Part shown: piece by piece, positions 8,277-16,747 of the stretch
How positions within the stretch are numbered: the first letter of the stretch is position 1
Layout of the letters: each line of letters opens with the position of its first letter
Assembly (NCBI RefSeq): GCF_018531495.1
Contig: NZ_JAHDTI010000003.1
Location: 124,001 to 188,000, forward strand
Length of the DNA: 64,000 nt
Source: Nonomuraea sediminis
GTDB lineage: Bacteria; Actinomycetota; Actinomycetes; Streptosporangiales; Streptosporangiaceae
Direction of reading: 5' to 3'
Program-made: the position numbers and the translations under genes
Notes under the pieces: generated by a model
The model's database searches: none
Told to the model about the DNA's origin: nothing
Seen by the model: the letters and a program-made list of their open reading frames with translations, nothing else

Positions 8277-10595
8277 ATGATGCGACTCCGCAACACACGG
8301 CTGCGGACCAAGGTTACGGCTCTGATTGTCTCCCTGGCGGCCTTGTGGGTGTTCGCGGCCTGGGTCACCCTCCGCGAAGGGGTCAACCTGCTCTGGGTGT
8401 CCCAGCTCGACAGCAGCGTGGTGTCGCCGAGTGAGCCGCTGCTCATCGAGCTCCAGCAGGAGCGCCGGCTGTCCATGGTCCGCCTGAGCGACGACTCCGC
8501 CCTGGCCCGCAGGAACCTGCAGTCGCAGCGCCAGCGCACCGACCGGTTACTGGCCGACTTCCGCGAATCGGCGACGAACTCGCTGGTCAGCTGGGCGACC
8601 GACGACGAAGGCCAGCGCCGCCTGGCCACCACATTCAAGGGCCTGGACAACCTCAAGCCCCTGCGCCAGTCCATCGACGGCGGTCGCCTTGGCCGCATCC
8701 CGGCCACCGAGGCCTACAGCGAGATCATCGACTCCTTCTTCGGCCTGTACGGCTCGCTCGCCACTCTTGACGACAAGTCCGTCGCCAAGGATGCCCGCAC
8801 CCTCATCGCCATGAACCGGGCACGCGAGATCCTGTCGAAGGAGGACGCGCTGCTGTCCGGCGCGCTGGCCGAGGGACGCATGACCACGGCCGAGCGCGGC
8901 CAGTTCATCGAGACCGTCGGCGCCTGGCGCACCCTCGCTGACCAGGCCGCCGTCGACCTGCCCGACACGGACAAGACCGCCTACGACAAGCTGCTGTCCG
9001 GACCGGCGTTCGTCCGGCTGGACAACCTGGAGAAGCAACTGGCCGAGCGCGACAACGTCGTCGGCATCCCCTTCACCGCCGAAGAGTGGCGCCCCACCAT
9101 CGACCAGTCGCTCAGCCAGCTCAGCAACCTGGTGCTCGGCGCCGGCGACCGCGTCGTCGGCCGGGCCGCGCCCGTTGCCATCGGCGTCGTCATCCGGCTC
9201 GTCCTGGCCGGAGGCCTCGGCCTGATCGCCGTCATCTCCTCGATCATCCTGTCCGTCACCACGGCCCGCGCCATCGTCGCCCAGCTGAAGAAGCTGCGGG
9301 ACGCGGCGCATGAGTTGTCGGATGAGCGGCTGCCTGGGGTGGTTGAGCGGATCGGGCGTGGGGAAGAGGTGGATCTGGCGCGGGAGGTGCCCGAGCTGGA
9401 GTTCGGTGACGACGAGATCGGCCAGGTGGGCCAGGCGTTCAACACCGTGCAGCGCACCGCCGTGGCCGTGGCCGCCGAGCAGGCCGAGCTGCGCCGTGGC
9501 ATCCGCGACATCCTGCTGAGCCTGGCCCGCCGCACCCAGGGTCTGGTGCACAGGCAGCTGACCGTGCTGGACGTGATGGAGCGGCGCGAGACCGATCCGG
9601 AGGAGCTGAAGGAGCTGTTCCGGCTGGACCACCTGGCGATCCGGATGCGGCGCAACGCCGAGAACCTGATCGTGCTGTCCGGCTCCTCCCCCGCGCGTAC
9701 CTGGCGCCGCTCGGTGCCCATGGTGGACGTGGTCCGCGGCGCGCTGGCCGAGGTGGAGGACTACACCCGCGTCACGCTGATGCCGATGGGCGAGGTGGTG
9801 CTCGTCGGCCGGGCTGTGGGTGACGTCATCCACCTGCTGGCCGAGGTGATCGAGAACGCCGTCTCCTTCTCCCCGCCCTACACCAACGTGCAGGTCAGCG
9901 GCCAGCTCGTGGCCAACGGGTACGTCGTGGAGATCGAGGACCGCGGGCTCGGCATGAAGCCGGAGGACCTGGAGGCGGCCAACGAGCGCATCGCCGACCC
10001 GCCCGAGTTCCGCATCTCCGGCACCGCGCGCCTGGGCCTGTACGTCGTCAGCCGCCTGGCCGATCGGCATGGGATCCAGGTGGTGCTGAAGGCCTCGCCG
10101 TACGGGGGCACGACCGTCGTGGTGCTGCTGCCGCAGGAGCTGGTGGAGCTGGGCGACGCCCCGCGGCCGGCCGACGGCGGCCAGCCGGAGACGATCCTGC
10201 CGCGCAGGAAGTCCCCCGTGGCCACCGCCGCCCGCGAGAACGTGCGCACGCTGCGCTCGGCCAGGCCGCGTGACATCCCCATGTCTGCCGGTACGGCGGG
10301 CCGTCCCGACGACACGGACGAGTTCCCCGTCAGTCCGGTGTCCGCAGAGGAACAGCCCGCGAGCCCGGAGACCCCAGTGGCACAGGCCGAGACCGAACTG
10401 ACCCCGGGAGGCCTGCCGATGCGCGTACCGCAGGCCAACCTGGCTCCCGCGCTGCGCGAGGAGCCGCCACCCGCGACCGAGGAGGATGATGACGAGCGTT
10501 CGCCGGAGGAGATCCGCGCGATGATGGGATCCCTGCAGTCAGGCACCCGACTGGGTAGGTCGGAAGCCGCCAAACTCCTGGAGGACCAGCAGTGA
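8277..10595 (+). CDS. cvnA: CvnA: nitrate-sensor-type histidine-kinase-like ATPase
   Basis: A 772-residue membrane sensor, first gene of a conservon. Order: basic N-terminus and TM1 (about 12-32); a large extracytoplasmic helical NIT-like sensor (about 45-295); TM2 (about 301-330); HAMP (about 330-395); a DHp-like helix pair with LDHLAIRMRRNAENLIVLSG (about 450-469); and an HATPase_c domain with N-box ENAVSFSPP (~526), G1 DRGLGM (~555) and RLGLYVVSRLADRHG (~584). A long Pro/Glu-rich tail (about 620-772) is probably disordered. Conservons couple such kinase-like ATPases to a small GTPase, resembling a bacterial G-protein-coupled receptor system. The second ATG (8280) could also be the start. 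Confidence 0.92.
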   Translation: MMRLRNTRLRTKVTALIVSLAALWVFAAWVTLREGVNLLWVSQLDSSVVSPSEPLLIELQQERRLSMVRLSDDSALARRNLQSQRQRTDRLLADFRESATNSLVSWATDDEGQRRLATTFKGLDNLKPLRQSIDGGRLGRIPATEAYSEIIDSFFGLYGSLATLDDKSVAKDARTLIAMNRAREILSKEDALLSGALAEGRMTTAERGQFIETVGAWRTLADQAAVDLPDTDKTAYDKLLSGPAFVRLDNLEKQLAERDNVVGIPFTAEEWRPTIDQSLSQLSNLVLGAGDRVVGRAAPVAIGVVIRLVLAGGLGLIAVISSIILSVTTARAIVAQLKKLRDAAHELSDERLPGVVERIGRGEEVDLAREVPELEFGDDEIGQVGQAFNTVQRTAVAVAAEQAELRRGIRDILLSLARRTQGLVHRQLTVLDVMERRETDPEELKELFRLDHLAIRMRRNAENLIVLSGSSPARTWRRSVPMVDVVRGALAEVEDYTRVTLMPMGEVVLVGRAVGDVIHLLAEVIENAVSFSPPYTNVQVSGQLVANGYVVEIEDRGLGMKPEDLEAANERIADPPEFRISGTARLGLYVVSRLADRHGIQVVLKASPYGGTTVVVLLPQELVELGDAPRPADGGQPETILPRRKSPVATAARENVRTLRSARPRDIPMSAGTAGRPDDTDEFPVSPVSAEEQPASPETPVAQAETELTPGGLPMRVPQANLAPALREEPPPATEEDDDERSPEEIRAMMGSLQSGTRLGRSEAAKLLEDQQ

Positions 10596-10987
10596 GCGGC
10601 ACGGATCTGAACTGGCTGCTCGACGACCTGGTGGGGCGTGTGCAGGAGGCGCAGCACGCGATCGTGCTGTCCTCCGACGGCCTGCTGATGGCCTCGTCGG
10701 CGGGATTGGAGCGTACCGACGGCGAGCACCTGTCGGCGGTCGCATCCGGCCTGCAGAGCCTGGCCAAGGGTGTGTCAGAGCACGTCAAGGGCGGTGCGGT
10801 ACGCCAGACGGTGGTGGAGTGGAAGTCGCAGTTCCTCATCGTCACCGTGGCGGGCGAGCGGGCCTGCCTGGCCGTGCTGTGCGCGCAGAACGCCGACATC
10901 GGCCTGATCGCCTATGAGATGGCCATGCTCGTGGCCCGCGTCGGCCAGTATCTGACCTCGGGCCCGCGGGTGGGGAGCGACCGGTGA
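10592..10987 (+). CDS. cvnB: CvnB: roadblock/LC7 domain protein
   Basis: A 131-residue roadblock/LC7 protein, usually a dimer that modulates small GTPases. The single domain fills the protein (NWLLDDLVGRVQEAQHAIVL ... GLLMASSAGL ... ERACLAVLCAQNADIGLIAYEMA). The GTG start overlaps the cvnA stop by 4 nt, and its own stop overlaps cvnC in the same way. In conservons this protein is thought to act on the CvnD GTPase as a regulator. Length and position match the family exactly. Confidence 0.92.
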   Translation: MSGTDLNWLLDDLVGRVQEAQHAIVLSSDGLLMASSAGLERTDGEHLSAVASGLQSLAKGVSEHVKGGAVRQTVVEWKSQFLIVTVAGERACLAVLCAQNADIGLIAYEMAMLVARVGQYLTSGPRVGSDR

Positions 10988-11346
10988 CCGAGGACGATCG
11001 CTGGATCGACCCGGAGATCATCCGGCCGTATGTGGTGACCAGGGGCAGGACCCAGCCGGCGCACGGCAGGTTCGACCTGATCTCCATGGCCCTGGCCGTG
11101 GGACCCACCCCAGGTCCCGATGCCGGGCTCGATCCCGAGCACCTGGCGATCCTGCGGCTGTGCAGGGAACCCAAGTCCGTCGCCGAGATCGCCGCGCACC
11201 TGAACCTGCCCGCGGGCACGATCCGGGTGCTGCTCGGCGACCTGTTCGACCGGCAACTCGTCGAGGCCCAAGAACCGCAATCCGAGGTGGACATGCATGA
11301 CATGAGGATGTACAAGGCGGTGCTCGATGGTCTTCGCTCGCTCTGA
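10984..11346 (+). CDS. cvnC: CvnC: DUF742 protein
   Basis: A 120-residue DUF742 protein, third gene of the conservon. The N-terminus carries the family signature RPYVVTRGRTQP, and the C-terminal half reads as a winged-helix-like segment (LRLCREPKSVAEIAAHLNLP, then IRVLLGDLFDRQLV). Its biochemical role is not established; genetic work in Streptomyces links it to the Cvn complex. It starts on a GTG overlapping the cvnB stop, and its last 20 bp overlap the start of cvnD. Confidence 0.9.
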   Translation: MTEDDRWIDPEIIRPYVVTRGRTQPAHGRFDLISMALAVGPTPGPDAGLDPEHLAILRLCREPKSVAEIAAHLNLPAGTIRVLLGDLFDRQLVEAQEPQSEVDMHDMRMYKAVLDGLRSL

Positions 11347-11908
11347 GCGGCGTCTGCCGACCGCGATCAAGATTCTGGTCGCCGGCGGCTTCGGCGCGGG
11401 CAAGACCACCATGGTCGGCGCGGTCTCGGAGACCAGGCCGCTGCGCACCGAGGAGGTCCTCACCGATCGCAGCGTCGGCATCGACGATCTCTCCGATGTG
11501 ACGCAGAAGAAGACCACCACGGTCGCCATGGACTTCGGCCGCATCACTCTCGGCTCGGACTACGTGCTGTACCTGTTCGGCACGCCGGGCCAGGAGCGGT
11601 TCTGGTTCGTCTGGGACGAGCTGGCCGAGGGCTCGCTCGGCGCGGTCATCCTGGCCGACACCCGGCGCCTGGCCGACTGCTTCCCCTCGGTGGACTACTT
11701 CGAGCGGCGCGGCACGCCGTTCGTGGTGGCGGTCAACTGCTTCGAGGGCTCGCCGTCGTTCGAGCTGGCGGAGGTACGGCTGGCGCTCCAGCTGAACCCG
11801 TCGATCCCGATCATCATGTGCGACGCGCGCAAGCGGGATTCGAGCAGGGAAGTGCTGGTCACGCTGGTTGAGCACTCGATGAAATTGCGCGCGCAACCAG
11901 TTTCTTGA
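11327..11908 (+). CDS. cvnD: CvnD: small Ras-like GTPase
   Basis: A 193-residue ATP/GTP-binding protein. The P-loop is GGFGAGKTT, the switch II region LFGTPGQERF replaces the classical DxxG, and the G4 motif is divergent (VNCFE rather than NKxD), all typical of this family. It overlaps cvnC by 20 bp and completes the four-gene unit. It is expected to be the output switch of the conservon. The four-gene unit lies next to a P450/terpene cluster; in some Streptomyces conservons a P450 is the fifth member, so a functional link to the P450 at 4.2-5.6 kb is possible, but nothing in the sequence proves it. Confidence 0.92.
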   Translation: MVFARSERRLPTAIKILVAGGFGAGKTTMVGAVSETRPLRTEEVLTDRSVGIDDLSDVTQKKTTTVAMDFGRITLGSDYVLYLFGTPGQERFWFVWDELAEGSLGAVILADTRRLADCFPSVDYFERRGTPFVVAVNCFEGSPSFELAEVRLALQLNPSIPIIMCDARKRDSSREVLVTLVEHSMKLRAQPVS

Positions 11909-11941
11909 CGAGCGTGATCGGCGAGGCGCATCGTCAGGAGT

Positions 11942-13435
11942 ATGAGCGAGCCTCAGCTGCTTTCCGAGAGGGTGGCCGGCGGAATCCTGCCACGCGTGCT
12001 CACCACGTTCGACATGGTCGCCATCTTCGTGGCGATCGTCCTGTTCATCACGAACGCGGCCGTCATCCAGAGCGCGGGCCCGGCCGCGTTCGGCTGGTGG
12101 ATCATCGCGTTCGCGTTGTTCCTCATCCCGTGCGCGATCGTGACCGGGCAGCTGGGCGTGATGTTCCCCGGCGAGGGCTCGATCTACCTGTGGACGAGTA
12201 AGGCGTTCGGCCCCTTCTGGGGCTTCTTCGCCGGATTCTGCGCGTGGTGGCCGGGCGTGCTGGTCATGGTCGCCACCGGCACGCTGACCATCTCGTTCCT
12301 CGGGTTCGTCTTCCCGCCGGTCGGCGCGCTGCCCGTGCAGGCCCAGGGCGGGCTGATCGTGGTGATCCTGGTGGTCGCCGCGCTGCTGGCCGTGCTGCGC
12401 TTCCGGCTGACGCAGAACGTGGTCAACGTCGTCTTCGTCGCGTACGGCCTGGCCATCCTGGCCATGTTTGTGGCCGGAGTGGTGCACCTGCTCGAGGGCA
12501 ACGCGTCGGCGACCAACCCGTGGGACTTCGCGGCCTGGAGCCCGTCGGCCGAGCACGGGATCAACTTCGCCAACTGGAGCTTCTTCGGCCTGGCCGTGCT
12601 GGCGCTGCTGGGCGTCGAGGTGCCGCTGAACATGGGCGTGGAGATCCGCGAGGAGAAGGCGGTCACCCGCTACCTGCTGTGGGGCTCGCTCGCGGTCATG
12701 GTCGCCTACCTGATCGCGACCTGGGGCGTGATGGTGACGGTGCCGGCCAAGGACGCCGCCACGATCACCGGGGTGGCCGCGGCGGTGAGCCTCGGCATCG
12801 GCGACTGGGCGGGCAAGCTGGTGGCGCTGGTGCTGGCGGCGATGTTCTTCATCATCACCGTGGTCTACAACTACTCCTTCGCCCGGCTGATCTTCGTCTC
12901 CGGGCTGGACAGGAAGCTGCCCAAGGTGGTCAGCCACGTCAACGCGCACAAGGTGCCGGACGTGGCGGTGTGGATCCAGACCGTGCTGGCGGGCGTGTTC
13001 ACGCTGCTCGCGTTCGTCGTGGTGCCGTTCGCCTCGGCCAAGCCGGCCGACGCACAGACCGAGGTCTACAACGTGCTGCAGGCGGCCGTCACGGTCATCT
13101 GGTGCCTGTCGATCGTGGTGCTGTTCGTCGACGTCCTGATCATCCTGCGGCGCTACCGCGAGCAGTTCGAGGCGCGCAAGCTCGCCCATCCTGCGGTGTT
13201 CTGGGTGGCCTCGATCGTCGGGGCGCTGGCCTCGCTGGTGGGCGTGATCTCCACGCTGTCGGGGTCGTGGACGCCGCTGATCTCCAACGACGCGGGGAAG
13301 GTCAGACTGTTCGGCGCCGAGATCTCCTACGGCACCTGGTTCTGGCTGGTGGGCGGGATCGCGCTGGCCTCGCTGGTGGTGGGCGCCCTGATCTACCTGC
13401 TCCAGGGCGCCCGCCGTGCCACGACTAGTGCTTGA
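11942..13435 (+). CDS. APC-family amino acid permease
   Basis: A 497-residue polytopic inner-membrane transporter of the amino acid-polyamine-organocation family, with about 12 hydrophobic segments. The N-terminal region has the family pattern of a glycine-rich first helix followed by GQLGVMFPGEGSIYLWTSKA and GFFAGFCAWWPG. It is closest in feel to glutamate/GABA-type exchangers; the exact substrate is not predictable. It starts at ATG 11942 with the RBS CAGGAGT, 33 nt after cvnD, so co-transcription with the conservon is possible. Its last 11 bp overlap the end of the convergent symporter gene. Confidence 0.88.
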   Translation: MSEPQLLSERVAGGILPRVLTTFDMVAIFVAIVLFITNAAVIQSAGPAAFGWWIIAFALFLIPCAIVTGQLGVMFPGEGSIYLWTSKAFGPFWGFFAGFCAWWPGVLVMVATGTLTISFLGFVFPPVGALPVQAQGGLIVVILVVAALLAVLRFRLTQNVVNVVFVAYGLAILAMFVAGVVHLLEGNASATNPWDFAAWSPSAEHGINFANWSFFGLAVLALLGVEVPLNMGVEIREEKAVTRYLLWGSLAVMVAYLIATWGVMVTVPAKDAATITGVAAAVSLGIGDWAGKLVALVLAAMFFIITVVYNYSFARLIFVSGLDRKLPKVVSHVNAHKVPDVAVWIQTVLAGVFTLLAFVVVPFASAKPADAQTEVYNVLQAAVTVIWCLSIVVLFVDVLIILRRYREQFEARKLAHPAVFWVASIVGALASLVGVISTLSGSWTPLISNDAGKVRLFGAEISYGTWFWLVGGIALASLVVGALIYLLQGARRATTSA

Positions 13436-15023
13436 CGGCCTGTTCCGCGCCGACGCCGGTGAGGGAGCGGACCTCCATCTCGGAGTACTTGGCGGCGTTG
13501 TACTCCTTGCTGAGCACGGTGCCGAGCCAGCCGAGCAGGAAGCCGAGCGGGATGGAGATGATGCCCGGGTTCGACAGGGAGTGCAGGTGCCAGTCGGAGT
13601 TCTTGAACAGCGCGGTCTTGGCGCCGGAGACGACCGGTGAGAAGAACACGATGATCAGGGCTGAGATCAGGCCGCCGTAGATGGCGCAGACCGCGCCCGT
13701 GGTGTTGAACCTCTTCCAGAACAGGCTGTAGAGGATCGCGGGCAGGTTGCCGGAGGCGGCCAGGGCGAAGGCGAGCGCCACCAGGAAGGCGACGTTCTGC
13801 CCCTGGGCCAGGATGCCGAGCGCGATCGCGATCGCGCCGATGACCAGGGCGGAGATGCGGGCCACCACGACCTCCTGCCGCTCGCTGGCCTGGCCGCGCC
13901 TGAACACGTGGGCGTACAGGTCGTGGGCGAAGCTGGAGGAGGAGGCGAGCGTGAGCCCGGCCACCACGGCCAGGATCGTGGCGAAGGCGACCGCGCCGAT
14001 CAGGGACAGCAGGATCGTGCCGCCCGTCTCGCCGAAGAAGTTCGCCCCGATGGCGTTGGCCAACTGCGGGGCCGCGGTGTTGCCCGAGGTGTCGGTCGGC
14101 GGGATCTTCACCAGGGCGGCGGCGCCGAAGCCGATCACCAGGGTGAACAGGTAGAAGACGCCGATGATGCCGATGCCCCAGAGCACGGACTTGCGGGCGT
14201 CCCTGGCGGTGGGGACGGTGTAGAAGCGGATCAGGATGTGCGGCAGGCCCGCCGTACCGAGGACGAGGGCCAGGCCGAGGCTGATCAGGTCGATCTTGCC
14301 CATGACGCCCTGCGCCGCGGTGCCGTACTTGAGGCCGGGGCCGAGCAGGCCCGGCTTGCCGCTGGCCTCCTGGGCCGCGCCGAGCAGGGTGGAGAGGTTG
14401 AAGTTGTACTTGGCCAGCACCAGGACCGTGATCAGCGCGGCGCCGCCCATGAGCAGGACCGCCTTGACGATCTGGACCCAGGTGGTGCCCTTCATGCCGC
14501 CGAACACCACGTAGATGACCATGAGGGCGCCGACGCCCACGATCGTCCAGGCCTTGCCCGAGTCGCTGGTGATGCCGAGCAGCAGGCCGACCAGCGCGCC
14601 CGCGCCGACCATCTGGGCCAGCAGGTAGAAGATGCTGACGATGATCGTGGAGACGCCTGCGGCGGTGCGCACCGGGCGCGGGCTCATCCGGAAAGCGAGC
14701 ACGTCGGCCATGGTGAACTTGCCGGAGTTGCGCATGAGCTCGGCGACGAGCAGCAGCGCGACGAGCCAGGCCACCAGGAAGCCGATGGAGTACAGGAAGC
14801 CGTCGTAGCCTGACAGCGCGATGAGGCCGGCGATGCCGAGGAAGGAGGCGGCCGACATGTAGTCGCCGCCGATGGCCAGGCCGTTCTGCAGGCCGCTGAA
14901 GGAACGGCCGCCGGCGTAGTAGTCGGCGGCGGTCTTCGTCTGGCGGCTGGCCCAGAACGTGATGCCGAGCGTGGCGGCGACGAAGGTGAGGAAGAGGATC
15001 GTCGCGAGGTTGTGGGAGCTCAC
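13425..15023 (-). CDS. actP: ActP-type cation/acetate symporter (SSS family)
   Basis: A 532-residue sodium:solute symporter. The GTG start at 15023 overlaps the stop of the DUF485 gene by 4 nt; longer upstream readings only translate that gene in another frame. The family signature follows TM1 (SRQTKTAADYYAGGRSFSG, then NGLAIGGDYMSAASFLG), with about 13 hydrophobic segments. The DUF485-ActP pair is the classic arrangement of the yjcH-actP acetate/glycolate uptake system, so short monocarboxylates are the likely substrates. A CRP-like palindrome lies just before the operon's first start codon. Confidence 0.9.
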   Translation of the reverse strand: MSSHNLATILFLTFVAATLGITFWASRQTKTAADYYAGGRSFSGLQNGLAIGGDYMSAASFLGIAGLIALSGYDGFLYSIGFLVAWLVALLLVAELMRNSGKFTMADVLAFRMSPRPVRTAAGVSTIIVSIFYLLAQMVGAGALVGLLLGITSDSGKAWTIVGVGALMVIYVVFGGMKGTTWVQIVKAVLLMGGAALITVLVLAKYNFNLSTLLGAAQEASGKPGLLGPGLKYGTAAQGVMGKIDLISLGLALVLGTAGLPHILIRFYTVPTARDARKSVLWGIGIIGVFYLFTLVIGFGAAALVKIPPTDTSGNTAAPQLANAIGANFFGETGGTILLSLIGAVAFATILAVVAGLTLASSSSFAHDLYAHVFRRGQASERQEVVVARISALVIGAIAIALGILAQGQNVAFLVALAFALAASGNLPAILYSLFWKRFNTTGAVCAIYGGLISALIIVFFSPVVSGAKTALFKNSDWHLHSLSNPGIISIPLGFLLGWLGTVLSKEYNAAKYSEMEVRSLTGVGAEQAVKH

Positions 15024-15358
15024 TTGGCGACCTCCTGAGTGTCCTCGACCTGGTGGCGAAGCTTCTCGGCGAGCGGGTCGAGCTTCCTGCCCGCGTGGCG
15101 GGCGTAGGCCCAGGCGATCAGGAAGGTGGACACGAACTGCAGCAAGCCGAAGATGAGCCCGACGTTGATGTCGCCGAACACCTTGGTGCTCATGAACGGG
15201 CGCGCCCACCCCGACAGCACCACGTAGAGCAGGTACCACGCCAGGAACGCCGCGGTCATCGGGAACGTCCACCGGCGGAAGCGCCGCTTCAGCTCCTGGA
15301 AGTCACTGCTTGCCTGCACCTGTTCGTAGACCGATGCGTCATGTTCTTTAGTCGTCAC
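15020..15358 (-). CDS. DUF485 membrane protein (YjcH-like)
   Basis: A 112-residue protein with two membrane helices (residues about 38-60 and 71-95) joined by a short loop, preceded by a charged helical N-terminus (VQASSDFQELKRRFRRWTFP). This is the DUF485 pattern; such proteins are encoded next to ActP symporters and are presumed accessory subunits. GTG 15358 is chosen for its strong GGAGGT site 5 nt upstream and because the protein then matches the usual family length. An in-frame extension to 15562 adds only low-complexity arginine-rich sequence. Confidence 0.88.
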   Translation of the reverse strand: MTTKEHDASVYEQVQASSDFQELKRRFRRWTFPMTAAFLAWYLLYVVLSGWARPFMSTKVFGDINVGLIFGLLQFVSTFLIAWAYARHAGRKLDPLAEKLRHQVEDTQEVAK

Positions 15359-15369
15359 GAGACCTCCAC

Positions 15370-15385
15370 TGTGATGCGGATCACG
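15370..15385. promoter_or_regulatory. CRP-like palindrome before the DUF485-actP operon
   Basis: The sequence TGTGATGCGGATCACG matches the CRP/Crp consensus TGTGA-N6-TCACA at 9 of 10 defined positions. It lies immediately upstream of the RBS of the DUF485 gene. Acetate-uptake genes are CRP targets in other bacteria and actinobacterial Crp proteins use this consensus, so it is a plausible operator. Its closeness to the start codon suits repression or a very short leader. Confidence 0.5.
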
Positions 15386-15482
15386 CACAAGGTAAGAGCG
15401 CAACCTACCCCTCGTGGAGGGGGTCGGAGGGGCTGTTCGGCGAGCCGCCGCCGCCCGGCGCTTAGTTGGATGGGGCATGCGG

Positions 15483-15497
15483 TGAAAGGTCCTTTCA
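15483..15497. promoter_or_regulatory. Perfect 15-nt odd palindrome TGAAAGG-T-CCTTTCA
   Basis: Two perfect 7-bp arms flank one central base, in the spacer between sugC and the DUF485 start (about 125 bp upstream of the latter). It could be an operator for an unknown regulator or a small hairpin ending transcription. The rest of this 228-bp spacer shows nothing else recognisable. Confidence 0.4.
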
Positions 15498-15586
15498 GCG
15501 CGATAAGCGGTTCCTGGACCTGTTCGCCGCAGATGAACGGCACGATCGTCGGCGAGTGGCATAAACGGCGGATTGACACTGAGATT

Positions 15587-16744
15587 TCATGCCTCGGTGA
15601 GGTTGATGCCGCTCTTGGGATCGAAGAGGTGGATGGCCTCGGCGTCGTACCAGAGCTCGAGCGGCTGCCCCTCCTGGGCGGTGGTCCTGGGGTCGAGCCG
15701 GGCGACGAGCTGAGCGACGCCGCCGGCCTCGAAGGCGAGGGTGTCGGCCAGGTGCTCGGATTCGACGGCGCCCGCCTCGAGCGTGAAGTAGGCCAGCTTC
15801 TCCGAGCCCATCGACTCCAGGATGTCGACCGCGCCGGTGAACGTGCCGCCGTGGTGCCGCTCGTGCACGAGCGCGGCGTCCTGGAAGGACTCCGGCCTGA
15901 TGCCGACGATGACCTGCTTGGGTACCCTCCGCTCGGCCAGCGCGCGGCGCAGCCGGGGGCCGGACGGGATCGTGCCGATCACGGTGCGCAGGCCGTCCGG
16001 CAGGACCTCGGCGGGCAGGAAGTTCATCGACGGCGAGCCGATGAACCCGGCCACGAACAGGTTGTGCGGGTGGTCGTACATCTCCTGCGGCGAGTCCACC
16101 TGCTGCACCAGACCGGCCCGCATGAGCACGATCCTGTCGCCCAGCGTCATGGCCTCGGTCTGGTCGTGGGTGACGTAGACCGTGGTGGTGCCCAGGTTCT
16201 TCTGCAGGCGCGCGATCGTGGTCCGCATCTGGACCCGGAGCTTGGCGTCCAGGTTGGACAACGGCTCGTCCATGAGGAAGGCCTTGGGGTTGCGCACGAT
16301 GGCCCGGCCCATCGCCACCCGCTGCCGCTGCCCGCCCGACAGGTTGGCGGGCTTGCGGTCCAGGTACGGGGTCAGGTCGAGCAGCTCGGCCGCCTCTTCC
16401 ACCTTCCTGCCGGTCTCGGCCTTGTCCACCTTGGCCAGCTTCAGCGGGAAGGCGATGTTCTCCCTGACGGTCATGTGCGGATAGAGCGCGTAGGACTGGA
16501 AGACCATGGCGATGTCCCTGTCGCGGGGCGCCTTGTCGTTCATGCGCTGCCCGTCGATGCGCAGCTCGCCCTCGGTGATGTCCTCGAGCCCGGCGATCAT
16601 GTTCAGCGTGGTCGACTTCCCGCACCCGGAGGGCCCCACCAGGATGACGAACTCGTGGTCCTTGATGTCCAGGTCGAGATGGTCCACCGCGAGCGTTCCG
16701 TCGGCGTACTTCTTGGTCACCCCGTCGAGCACGATCTCAGCCAT
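15587..16744 (-). CDS. sugC: SugC-type sugar ABC transporter ATPase
   Basis: A 385-residue ATPase of the MalK/UgpC/MsmK class that powers sugar import from the cytosolic side. Walker A is GPSGCGKST, the Q-loop is VFQSYALYP, the ABC signature is LSGGQRQR, Walker B is AFLMDEPLSNLD, and the switch His is in YVTHDQTEA. The C-terminal ~130 residues form the TOBE/regulatory domain usual in this class. It is the last gene of the run and sits 4 bp after the sugB stop. It is the only sugar-import ATPase in this stretch, so it may also energise the second importer at 19.7-22.7 kb. Confidence 0.92.
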   Translation of the reverse strand: MAEIVLDGVTKKYADGTLAVDHLDLDIKDHEFVILVGPSGCGKSTTLNMIAGLEDITEGELRIDGQRMNDKAPRDRDIAMVFQSYALYPHMTVRENIAFPLKLAKVDKAETGRKVEEAAELLDLTPYLDRKPANLSGGQRQRVAMGRAIVRNPKAFLMDEPLSNLDAKLRVQMRTTIARLQKNLGTTTVYVTHDQTEAMTLGDRIVLMRAGLVQQVDSPQEMYDHPHNLFVAGFIGSPSMNFLPAEVLPDGLRTVIGTIPSGPRLRRALAERRVPKQVIVGIRPESFQDAALVHERHHGGTFTGAVDILESMGSEKLAYFTLEAGAVESEHLADTLAFEAGGVAQLVARLDPRTTAQEGQPLELWYDAEAIHLFDPKSGINLTEA

Positions 16745-16747
16745 CGT

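Noticed and set aside
11018-13189. Very long open frame on the minus strand opposite cvnD and the APC permease
   Set aside because: It is antisense to well-recognised genes, is rich in Arg/Gly/His/Asp low-complexity sequence and has no motif. Such frames arise from high GC at third positions.
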